Shown here in pieces: positions 25,075 to 32,675 of a stretch of DNA of 64,000 bases. How positions within the stretch are numbered: the first letter of the stretch is position 1; each line of letters starts with the position of its first letter. The DNA is taken from assembly GCF_013395055.1 (NCBI RefSeq), contig NZ_CP058349.1:248001-312000 (forward strand), read 5' to 3'. The position numbers and the translations under genes were made by a program. This stretch comes from Pseudomonas sp. ABC1 (lineage in GTDB: Bacteria > Pseudomonadota > Gammaproteobacteria > Pseudomonadales > Pseudomonadaceae). Under the pieces are notes generated by a model, which was given only the letters and a program-made list of their open reading frames with translations, was not told where the DNA came from and made no database searches.

Positions 25075-26460
25075 TCATACGACCGGGAACTCGACGCGCA
25101 CCCGTAAACCATGCGGGGACACCTGGTGCAGGCTGATCGCCGCCCGGTGCGCACGGCAGATATCGCCAACGATGGCCAGGCCAAGTCCGGCACCGCCCAC
25201 TTGCGCAGGCCCCTGGTAGAAACGCTCGAACACGCGCTCACACTCGTCCTGTGGAATACCCGGTCCGTCATCCTCGACCTCCAGGATCGCCGGCGCCATC
25301 ACCCTCAGTACCAGGTTGCCGCTCTTCGGCGTATGCGCCAGGGCATTGTCCAGCAGGTTGCTGAGCAATTCGTTGAGCAACATCGGATCGCCGTCGACCC
25401 ACACGGGTTGCTCGGCCTCCAGCGCCAGGGCCACACCCCGCGCATGGGCCAGGGGCGCCAGGGCCATGCCCAGTTCTCGCGCGAGCAGGGAAAGGTCGAG
25501 GCGCTGTGCACCGCCCTCGGAAATGGCCCGGGTGCCATTCTCGATCCTCGCCAGCGACAGCAACTGATTGGCCAGCAATGTCAGCCTGTCGCTGTGCTGC
25601 GCAGTCTGTTCTAGCGTCTCGCGCCAATCCTCAGGGCGCTCGGAACGCAACCCCAGCTCAACCCGGGCCTTGAGCGCCGCCAGCGGTGTGCGCAGTTCAT
25701 GGGCGGCATCGGCAATGAACTGCGACTGGCGCACGAACAGGCCTCGCAGGCGCTCGTTGAACTGATTCAAAGCCTCCACCAGCGGCAGCACTTCACGCGT
25801 CAGGTCGGTATCCGGCAGGGGGCGCAGGTCGTCGCTGGCGCGCCGGGCGACTTCCCTGCGCAGGGTTTCCAGTGGCCGCAGCGCCATGCTCACCGCCAGC
25901 CAGACCAATACCAGCGCCACCAGTACCAACAGCACCAGGCGCCAGAGCGTGCCGACCAGCAGGTCACGGGCCATGCGCTCACGGGCACCCTGGGTCTCCG
26001 CCACACGAATCTCGGCGATTCCCCGGAACTGCGCTTCGCTGACGGGCTGCAGGAAGCTCACCACCCGCACGCCCTGCCCGCGGTACTGCGCATCGTAGAA
26101 GCGTGCCAGTGCCGGATAGTCATCGGTACGCCGAGCCTCCGCCGGTGGCGCGGGCAAGTCGTCATAGCCGGAGATGACTTCGCCTTCCGGGCCCAGCACC
26201 TGGTAATAGATGCGCCCGGCGCTGTCGTAGTCGAACGTGTCCAGTGCCACATAAGGGACATGGGCCTCGAGCAAACGCCCCCGGGCGTACAACCCGCCCG
26301 CCACGGTACGGGCCGATGCCAGCAAGGTACGGTCGTAGGCAGTGTCGGCGGCATGCCGGGCGCTCCAGTAGGCACTCAGGCCACTGAGCAGCAGGATCAG
26401 CGCGAACAGCAGCGCCAGACGCCGCAACAGACGCCCGCGCAGACTCCCGACACGGCTCAT
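25075..26460 (-). CDS. tctE: Sensor histidine kinase TctE
   Basis: 461-residue inner-membrane kinase of the tricarboxylate-responsive TctDE pair. First helix (about 13-31), periplasmic 2CSK_N-like domain, second helix (about 170-190), phosphoacceptor AAHELRTPLAALKARVELGL, N box ELLSNLLDNALAHTP, G box GGAGLGLAIVGDICRAH. The ATG overlaps the tctD stop (ATGA). Assignment as TctE rests on kinase type plus the divergent opdH-tctCBA genes. Confidence 0.88.
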   Translation of the reverse strand: MSRVGSLRGRLLRRLALLFALILLLSGLSAYWSARHAADTAYDRTLLASARTVAGGLYARGRLLEAHVPYVALDTFDYDSAGRIYYQVLGPEGEVISGYDDLPAPPAEARRTDDYPALARFYDAQYRGQGVRVVSFLQPVSEAQFRGIAEIRVAETQGARERMARDLLVGTLWRLVLLVLVALVLVWLAVSMALRPLETLRREVARRASDDLRPLPDTDLTREVLPLVEALNQFNERLRGLFVRQSQFIADAAHELRTPLAALKARVELGLRSERPEDWRETLEQTAQHSDRLTLLANQLLSLARIENGTRAISEGGAQRLDLSLLARELGMALAPLAHARGVALALEAEQPVWVDGDPMLLNELLSNLLDNALAHTPKSGNLVLRVMAPAILEVEDDGPGIPQDECERVFERFYQGPAQVGGAGLGLAIVGDICRAHRAAISLHQVSPHGLRVRVEFPVV

Positions 26461-27128
26461 GGCCCGACCGCCTCCAGCAGATAACCCAGCCCACGGAAGG
26501 TGACGATGCGCACGGCACTACCCTCCAGCTTCTTGCGCAGGCGGTGGATATAGATCTCGATGGCGTCGCTGCTGGCCTCTTCGTCCAGTCCGAACACCTG
26601 GGCCGCCAGTTGCTCCTTGCTCATCACCCGACCGCCACGGGCGATCAGCGCCTCCAGCACCGCCTGTTCGCGGGCGGTCAGGCTCAGCGGCTGGTTGTCC
26701 AGGCTGAAACGCCGCGCGCCCAGGTCGTAGACCAGCGGACCGCAGCGCTGGAGCTGTTCACCGCCAAGGACGCTGCGGCGTAACAGGGCCTTGACCCTTG
26801 CCTCCAGTTCGGAAAGCTCGAACGGTTTGGCCAGGTAGTCGTCGGCCCCTAGATTGAGGCCGTGCACACGGTCCTTCACCTCGCCACGGGCGGTCAGCAT
26901 CAGTACCGGCAAGGTCTGTCCCCGGTCGCGCAAGCGCGCCAGCAAGGCGAAGCCATCCAGGCGTGGCAGCCCGATATCGAGAATGGCAAGGGCATAGTCC
27001 TCGCTGGCCAACGCCAGGTCGGCAGCAACGCCGTCGTGCAACACATCGACCGTCCAGCCCGCGCCTTTCAGTGCCTGGGCCACGCTTTCCGCCAGTTGCA
27101 GATGGTCCTCCACCAGCAGAACCCGCAT
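26457..27128 (-). CDS. tctD: Response regulator TctD
   Basis: 223-residue OmpR-type regulator: receiver domain with phosphoacceptor Asp51 (LAILDIGLPR), Lys in AKPFELSEL, and winged helix about 125-220 (REQAVLEALIARGGRVMSKEQLAAQVFG, SDAIEIYIHRLRKKL). TctD controls citrate/tricarboxylate uptake genes in Salmonella and Pseudomonas; here it is divergent from that operon. ATG 27128 has GGAGG at 27134-27138; the frame continues to 27251 without a better start. Confidence 0.9.
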   Translation of the reverse strand: MRVLLVEDHLQLAESVAQALKGAGWTVDVLHDGVAADLALASEDYALAILDIGLPRLDGFALLARLRDRGQTLPVLMLTARGEVKDRVHGLNLGADDYLAKPFELSELEARVKALLRRSVLGGEQLQRCGPLVYDLGARRFSLDNQPLSLTAREQAVLEALIARGGRVMSKEQLAAQVFGLDEEASSDAIEIYIHRLRKKLEGSAVRIVTFRGLGYLLEAVGP

Positions 27129-27222
27129 GACCACCTCCTGCAAACCTTCAGAACAGTCGCCCAGTGTAGCCATGTAACAAGGTCTGTGAATTGCCCAAAA
27201 GGTGAAGGCAAATCTTTCGAAT

Positions 27223-27240
27223 CTGAAAGGCTGCTGAAAG
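27223..27240. promoter_or_regulatory. Candidate TctD binding repeats
   Basis: CTGAAAG occurs at 27223-27229 and 27234-27240, an 11-bp direct-repeat period as expected for an OmpR-family dimer, in the divergent gap between tctD and opdH. Inferred only. Confidence 0.35.
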
Positions 27241-27315
27241 CTTGCGGACATAGCATCGCCCCACGCACTTGCCGTTGAGCGAATGCATTACAAGAACAAG
27301 AATGGAGACGACACG

Positions 27316-28581
27316 ATGTATCCAGCCTCTCGTCGGGCCACTGTGCCTGCACGTCCGCTTTGCCTGGCCCTGGCCGCCTGCCTGGCCTCCCCCATCGCCC
27401 AGGCCGCCTTTATCGAAGACAGCAAGGCCAGCCTGACCGCCACCAACCTCTACCTGAACCGCGATTTTCGCGAGGGTCAGGGGCAGAACAAACGCGAAGA
27501 ATGGGGCCAGGGCCTGCTGCTCGATATCCGTTCCGGCTTTACCGAAGGCACGTTCGGTTTTGGCCTCGACGCCTTGGGCATGCTTGGTCTCAAGCTGGAC
27601 TCGGGCAAGGGCCGCAGTGGCACTGACCTGTTGCCGGTGCAGGACGATGGCGGCACGCCCGACGAATACAGCCGCCTGGGGCTGACCGCCAAGGTGCGTG
27701 TTTCCGCCACCGAACTGCGCTATGGCACGCACATCCCCGTGCTGCCGGTGGTCAAGGCCAGTGAAAGCCGCCTGTTGCCGCAAGTGTTCGAAGGCGCCCT
27801 GCTGACCTCGTCCGAACTGGACGGCCTGACCTTCACCGGCGGACGGCTGGACAAGGTTATCGACCGCGCCTCGAGCCACTCGGAAAAACTCGCCCTCAAC
27901 AGCAAGAACCGACGCTATGCCAGCGATATAAAAGCCGATCACATGGACCTGGCCGGGCTCGACTACAAGTTCAGCCCCGGGCTGACCGGCCGCTACTACT
28001 TCGCAAACCTGGACAACGTCTACCGCCAGCACTTCCTTGGATTGTTGACCAGCCACAAACTCGGCGCCGGCACTCTGAGCGGCGATCTGCGCCTGATCGA
28101 CAGCCGCGACAGCGGCTCGGCCAGGGCCGGCAAGGTCGACAACCGGGTCATCAACGCGATGCTCACCTACGGTCTCGGCAGTCACAAGTTCGGCCTCGGC
28201 TTCCAGGACATGAGCGGCGATACCGGCTTCGCCTACCTCGATGGCAGTGACCCGTTCCTGATCAACTTCGTACAGATCAACGACTTCGCCAATGCCGACG
28301 AGCGCTCATGGCAGGCGCGCTACGACTATTCGTTCAAGACCCTCGGCCTGCCCGGCCTCAGCTTCATGACCCGCTATATCCGTGGCAGCGATGCCCGTAT
28401 CGCCGGTAGCGACGAGCGCGGTGGCGAATGGGAGCGCGATATCGAACTCAAATACGTGGTACAGAGCGGCCCGCTCAAGGACCTGTTCGTGCGACTGCGC
28501 AACGCCAGCTTCCGTTCGGACTTCGCCCGCGATGCGGACGAAAACCGCATCATCATTGGCTACAGCCTGGCCATCTGGTAA
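27316..28581 (+). CDS. opdH: OprD-family porin, OpdH-like tricarboxylate channel
   Basis: 421-residue outer-membrane porin with cleaved signal (CLASPIAQA before AFIEDS), then an 18-strand OprD-type barrel: AFIEDSKASLTATNLYLNRDFRE, DYKFSPGLTGRYYFANLDNVYRQHFLGL, ending IIGYSLAIW. OprD porins pass small carboxylates and amino acids; being first in the tctCBA operon identifies it as the OpdH type for citrate, aconitate and the like. ATG 27316 has GGAG at 27304-27307. Confidence 0.88.
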   Translation: MYPASRRATVPARPLCLALAACLASPIAQAAFIEDSKASLTATNLYLNRDFREGQGQNKREEWGQGLLLDIRSGFTEGTFGFGLDALGMLGLKLDSGKGRSGTDLLPVQDDGGTPDEYSRLGLTAKVRVSATELRYGTHIPVLPVVKASESRLLPQVFEGALLTSSELDGLTFTGGRLDKVIDRASSHSEKLALNSKNRRYASDIKADHMDLAGLDYKFSPGLTGRYYFANLDNVYRQHFLGLLTSHKLGAGTLSGDLRLIDSRDSGSARAGKVDNRVINAMLTYGLGSHKFGLGFQDMSGDTGFAYLDGSDPFLINFVQINDFANADERSWQARYDYSFKTLGLPGLSFMTRYIRGSDARIAGSDERGGEWERDIELKYVVQSGPLKDLFVRLRNASFRSDFARDADENRIIIGYSLAIW

Positions 28582-28611
28582 TCCAAGACACGCTCGACGA
28601 GGACACTCACC

Positions 28612-29592
28612 ATGAAATCAACCTTGACCCGCATCGCACTCGCGGCCACCTGCCTGGGCCTGACCGGCCAGTTGCTGGCCGCAGAACCCAAGCGCCCCGA
28701 ATGCATCGCGCCGGCCGCCCCCGGCGGCGGTTTCGACCTGACCTGCAAGCTGGCGCAAAGCGCGCTGGTGGACAGCAAGCTGCTGAAGTCCCCTATGCGC
28801 GTCACCTACATGCCCGGTGGTGTCGGTGCCGTCGCCTACAATGCCGTGGTGGCACAGCGCCCAGCCGAAGCCGGCACCATCACGGCCTTCTCCAGCGGCT
28901 CGCTGCTCAACCTGGCCCAGGGCAAGTTCGGCCGTTTCGACGAGAGCGCGGTGAAGTGGCTGGCCGGTGTCGGCACCAGCTATGGCGCCCTGGCCGTGCG
29001 CCAGGACTCGCCCTACAAGACCCTCGACGATCTGGTCGCTGCGATCAAGGCCGAGCCGGGCAAGGTGGTGATCGGTTCCGGCGGCACCGTCGGCAGCCAG
29101 GACTGGATGCAGACCGCGCTGATTGCCCGCGCTGCCGGCATCGATCCACGCCAGCTGCGCTATGTGGCGATGGAAGGCGGCGGCGAGCTGGCCACCGCCC
29201 TGCTTGGCGGGCATATCCAGGTCGCCAGCAGCGATATCTCCGATGCCGTCCCGCATATCGAGAGTGGCGACATGCGCATCCTCGCGGTGTTCTCCGAAGA
29301 GCGTCTGCCGGGGGCGGCGGTGGCGAATATTCCGACCGCCCGTGAACAAGGTTATGACGTCGTCTGGCCGGTGATCCGTGGTTTCTTCGTCGGGCCCAAG
29401 GTCAGCGATGAAGCCTATGCCTGGTGGAAGAACGCGTTCGACCAACTGCTGGCCTCCGAGGATTTCGCCAAGCTGCGCGAACAGCGCGAGCTCTACCCCT
29501 TCGCCATGACTGGCGACGAGCTGGACGCCTACGTCAAGCAACAGGTCGCCCAGTACAAGCAACTGGCCCAGGAATTCGGCCTGATCCAGTAA
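28612..29592 (+). CDS. tctC: Tripartite tricarboxylate transporter substrate-binding protein TctC
   Basis: 326-residue periplasmic binding protein with signal peptide (LGLTGQLLAAEP). TTT/Bug-family features: ECIAPAAPGGGFDLTCKLAQSAL at the start, VTYMPGGVGAVAYN, and VIGSGGTVGSQDW. It captures tricarboxylates and hands them to TctAB. Begins 30 bp after opdH. Confidence 0.92.
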   Translation: MKSTLTRIALAATCLGLTGQLLAAEPKRPECIAPAAPGGGFDLTCKLAQSALVDSKLLKSPMRVTYMPGGVGAVAYNAVVAQRPAEAGTITAFSSGSLLNLAQGKFGRFDESAVKWLAGVGTSYGALAVRQDSPYKTLDDLVAAIKAEPGKVVIGSGGTVGSQDWMQTALIARAAGIDPRQLRYVAMEGGGELATALLGGHIQVASSDISDAVPHIESGDMRILAVFSEERLPGAAVANIPTAREQGYDVVWPVIRGFFVGPKVSDEAYAWWKNAFDQLLASEDFAKLREQRELYPFAMTGDELDAYVKQQVAQYKQLAQEFGLIQ

Positions 29593-29600
29593 ACCACCAC

Positions 29601-29626
29601 GACACCTGCCGTTAACGGCGGGTGTC
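29601..29626 (+). terminator. Intercistronic hairpin tctC-tctB
   Basis: GACACCTGCCG (29601-29611), loop TTAA, CGGCGGGTGTC (29616-29626); 11 pairs with one G-T. It lies 9 bp after tctC with no T-run and probably stabilises the upstream mRNA or attenuates readthrough, giving more binding protein than permease. Confidence 0.55.
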
Positions 29627-29727
29627 GACCTCCCATAAACCACTCACCGCCTGGAGCCTCGCGCTCATGGGCTGGCGTCGTTCGCGCCAGAAAAACCCGG
29701 CAGGCACGACATCACGAGGACAGCCTC

Positions 29728-30183
29728 ATGTATCAACGCATATTCGGCCTGGTGCTGCTGCTCTGCTGCCTGGGCCTGGGCACCGCCGCCTGGGGCTACC
29801 ACGCGCCCTTCTCCTACGAACCGGTGGGGCCACGCGCCTATCCACTGCTGCTACTGGTACTGATGGGGCTCGGCGCGCTCTACCTGATGTTCAAACCGGC
29901 CCACGCCACGACCAGCCATGACGAGCCGCCGCTGGACCGCCACGTACTGAGCAAGGTGGTCACTTGCGTGGTGTTCATGACGGTCTATGCCGCCCTGTTC
30001 GAGACCCTCGGTTTCATCCCGGCCAGCGTGCTGTTCGGCATCGCCATGTCGCGCTTGTACGAAGGCACCTGGACCATCAGCGTCATCGCCGGGGTGGTGC
30101 TGGGCATCGGCCTCTATCTGCTGTTCGACAAAGCCCTCGACGTACCGCTACCGCTCGGCATCCTCGCCGTGCTGGAGAATTGA
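29728..30183 (+). CDS. tctB: Tripartite tricarboxylate transporter small permease TctB
   Basis: 151-residue inner-membrane subunit with about four helices (residues 5-22, 38-55, 75-95 and 112-131). The family features are the GPRAYP motif after helix 1 and the short length. It works with TctA in Na+- or H+-driven uptake. Ends 2 bp before tctA. Confidence 0.88.
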   Translation: MYQRIFGLVLLLCCLGLGTAAWGYHAPFSYEPVGPRAYPLLLLVLMGLGALYLMFKPAHATTSHDEPPLDRHVLSKVVTCVVFMTVYAALFETLGFIPASVLFGIAMSRLYEGTWTISVIAGVVLGIGLYLLFDKALDVPLPLGILAVLEN

Positions 30184-30185
30184 TC

Positions 30186-31706
30186 ATGGAAACATTCAGC
30201 TACCTCAGCCAGGGCTTCGGTGTCGCCCTGAGCCCCTACAACCTGCTCACCGCACTGTGCGGCACCCTGATCGGCACCGTGGTCGGCCTGCTGCCGGGGC
30301 TTGGCCCAATCAACGGCGTGGCGCTGCTGATCCCCATTGCCTTCGCCCTCGGTCTGCCGCCGGAGACCGCGCTGATCCTGCTGGCGGCCGTGTACCTGGG
30401 CTGCGAGTACGGTGGCCGTATTTCCTCGATTCTGCTGAACATCCCAGGCGAAGCCTCGGCCGTGATGACCACCCTCGACGGCTACCCGCTGGCACGTCAG
30501 GGGAAAGCGGGCATTGCCCTGTCGATCTCTGCCTGGAGCTCCTTCATCGGTGGCCTGATCGCCACCTGCGGCGTGGTCATCTTCGCCCCACTGCTGGCGA
30601 AATGGGCCGTGGCCTTCGGGCCCGCCGAATATTTCGTGTTGATGGTATTCGCCATCGTCTGCCTGGCCGGCATGGCCGGTAACAAGCCGATGAAGACCGC
30701 CATCGCCTGCTGCATCGGTCTATTTCTGTCGTGCGTTGGTATCGACTCGAACAGTGGCGTGTATCGCTTCACCTTCGGCAGCCTGGGCCTGGCTGACGGC
30801 ATTCAGTTCGTGGTGCTGGTACTCGGTCTGTTCTCGGTCAGCGAGATTCTCGTGCTGCTCGAACGCACTCACCATGGTCAGAAGGCCATCGAGGCCAAAG
30901 GCCGCATGTTGTTCAGCCTCAAGGAAGGTCTGTCGGTTCTGGCCACCAACCTGCGCAGCGGCGCGCTGGGCTTCGGCCTGGGCATTCTGCCGGGTGCCGG
31001 TGCGACCCTGGCCAGCGCCGTGGCCTACATGAGCGAAAAACGTCTGGCACACAAGGACAACAAGTTCGGTAATGGTGACCTGCGCGGCCTAGCGGCTCCG
31101 GAAACCGCCAACAGCGCCTCGGCCTGCGGTTCCATGGTGCCGATGCTGACCCTCGGCGTTCCGGGCTCGGGTACCACTGCGGTGATGCTCGGCGCTCTGA
31201 CCCTATACAACATCACCCCTGGCCCGCTGCTGTTCCGCGACCAACCGGACATCGTCTGGGGGCTGATCGCCTCGCTGTTCGTCGCCAACATCATGCTGAT
31301 CGTGATGAATGTGCCGATGATCAAGATCTTCACCAAGATCCTCGCCGTACCCTACTGGGCACTGGTACCAGCCATCGCCATCATCACCTCGATCGGCGTC
31401 TACGCGGTGCACGCCACCACGTTCGATCTGTTCCTGATGATCGCCATCGGCATCGCCGGTTATATCCTGCGCAAACTGGACTTCCCGCTGTCGGCGATCC
31501 TGCTCGGTTTCATTCTGGGTGGATTGATGGAGCAGAACCTGCGTCGTGCGCTGTCGATCTCCAACGGCGACCTCGGCATCCTGTTCGCCAGCCCGATCAC
31601 CTGGGGCGTGTGGACACTGATCGTGGGCATGATCGCCCTGCCGGTCTGGCGTACCTGGCGCAAGAAACAACGTCGCGCCAATATCGTGCAGAACGCAGAA
31701 GCCTGA
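30186..31706 (+). CDS. tctA: Tripartite tricarboxylate transporter large permease TctA
   Basis: 506-residue integral membrane subunit with about 12 helices. The two TctA signature repeats are visible: TVVGLLPGLGPINGVALLIPIAFAL and GFGLGILPGAGATLASAVAYMSEK, plus GGRISSILLNIPGEASAVMTTLDGYPLARQG and the matching ANSASACGSMVPMLTLGVPGSGTTAVMLGAL. ATG 30186 lies 2 bp after tctB. Last gene of the opdH-tctCBA operon. Confidence 0.94.
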   Translation: METFSYLSQGFGVALSPYNLLTALCGTLIGTVVGLLPGLGPINGVALLIPIAFALGLPPETALILLAAVYLGCEYGGRISSILLNIPGEASAVMTTLDGYPLARQGKAGIALSISAWSSFIGGLIATCGVVIFAPLLAKWAVAFGPAEYFVLMVFAIVCLAGMAGNKPMKTAIACCIGLFLSCVGIDSNSGVYRFTFGSLGLADGIQFVVLVLGLFSVSEILVLLERTHHGQKAIEAKGRMLFSLKEGLSVLATNLRSGALGFGLGILPGAGATLASAVAYMSEKRLAHKDNKFGNGDLRGLAAPETANSASACGSMVPMLTLGVPGSGTTAVMLGALTLYNITPGPLLFRDQPDIVWGLIASLFVANIMLIVMNVPMIKIFTKILAVPYWALVPAIAIITSIGVYAVHATTFDLFLMIAIGIAGYILRKLDFPLSAILLGFILGGLMEQNLRRALSISNGDLGILFASPITWGVWTLIVGMIALPVWRTWRKKQRRANIVQNAEA

Positions 31707-31767
31707 TCCGTCCAGAGCCGCAGCCAGCGAGCCTGGCTGCGCTTAATGCAATAGGGGTCGTGTACAG

Positions 31768-31818
31768 GTGCGCATGGCGCACCCTACATGCTCAAACCGT
31801 AGGGTGCGCCGTGCGCAC
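31768..31818. repeat. REP doublet (inverted pair) after tctA
   Basis: A 20-bp arm at 31768-31787 and its inverted copy at 31799-31818 differ at one base; core AGGGTGCGCC. Loop ATGCTCAAACC. This is the extragenic palindrome pair style common in pseudomonads, sitting between the convergent tctA and truA genes. Confidence 0.7.
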
Positions 31819-31827
31819 CGGCATGCA

Positions 31828-32673
31828 CTAGAGCCGGCAATCCGGCAACCCGGAAAGGAAATGCGGCCCCAGGTAACGCTGGGGCAGCTCGAATTCCTCG
31901 GGGTAATCAACCTCCACCAGATACAGCCCATAAGGATGAGCCGTCACCCCTCCGGTGCGGCGCACACGGGCTTCCAGCACTTCCCTGGCCCACTCCACGG
32001 GCCGCTCCCCCGCACCGATGGTCATCAGCACCCCGGCGAAGTTGCGCACCATATGGTGCAGGAAGGCATTGGCGCGGATATCGAGGACGATCAGCCGGCC
32101 ATGCTCGATGATTTCCAGGTGGTGAACGGTCTTGATCGGTGATTTGGCCTGGCACTGACGGGCACGGAAAGCGCTGAAATCGTGCGTCCCAAGGAAATAC
32201 CGGGAGGCTTCGCGCATCCGTTCGATATCCAGCGGCCGATGGTTCCAGGTCACTTCCTCGGCCATGTGCGCCGGGCGGATCGGATCGTTGTAGATCACAT
32301 AACGGTAACGGCGAGCCATGGCGCTGAAACGCGCATCGAACTGGCGCGGCATGGCCTTGGCCCAGGCCACACTGATATCCCCGGGCAGGTTCATGTTCGC
32401 GCCCATCACCCAGGAATGCATGCTGCGTTCGATCGTCGTATCGAAATGCACCACTTGCCCGCAGGCATGCACCAGGGCATCGGTGCGCCCCGCGCAGCTG
32501 AGTGTCACCGGCTGCCCGCCGGCGACCTTGCTCAATGCCTTTTCCAGGCATTCCTGGATCGAGGGCACGCCAGCGCGCTGACGCTGGAAGCCCCGGTAAC
32601 GGGAGCCCTTGTACTCGATGCCCAGTGCGATTCGTGTAGGTGCCGCCTGTCCCTCTTCAAGCACTGTCGTCAT
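31828..32673 (-). CDS. truA: tRNA pseudouridine(38-40) synthase
   Basis: 281-residue enzyme that makes pseudouridine at positions 38-40 of the tRNA anticodon arm. Catalytic Asp in CAGRTDALVHACGQVVHFDT, preceded by YKGSRYRGFQRQ; HHMVRN near the end is the conserved substrate-binding motif. The usual Gly after RTDA is Leu here. It begins 2 bp after fimV, so the two are likely coupled. Confidence 0.94.
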   Translation of the reverse strand: MTTVLEEGQAAPTRIALGIEYKGSRYRGFQRQRAGVPSIQECLEKALSKVAGGQPVTLSCAGRTDALVHACGQVVHFDTTIERSMHSWVMGANMNLPGDISVAWAKAMPRQFDARFSAMARRYRYVIYNDPIRPAHMAEEVTWNHRPLDIERMREASRYFLGTHDFSAFRARQCQAKSPIKTVHHLEIIEHGRLIVLDIRANAFLHHMVRNFAGVLMTIGAGERPVEWAREVLEARVRRTGGVTAHPYGLYLVEVDYPEEFELPQRYLGPHFLSGLPDCRL

Positions 32674-32675
32674 GT

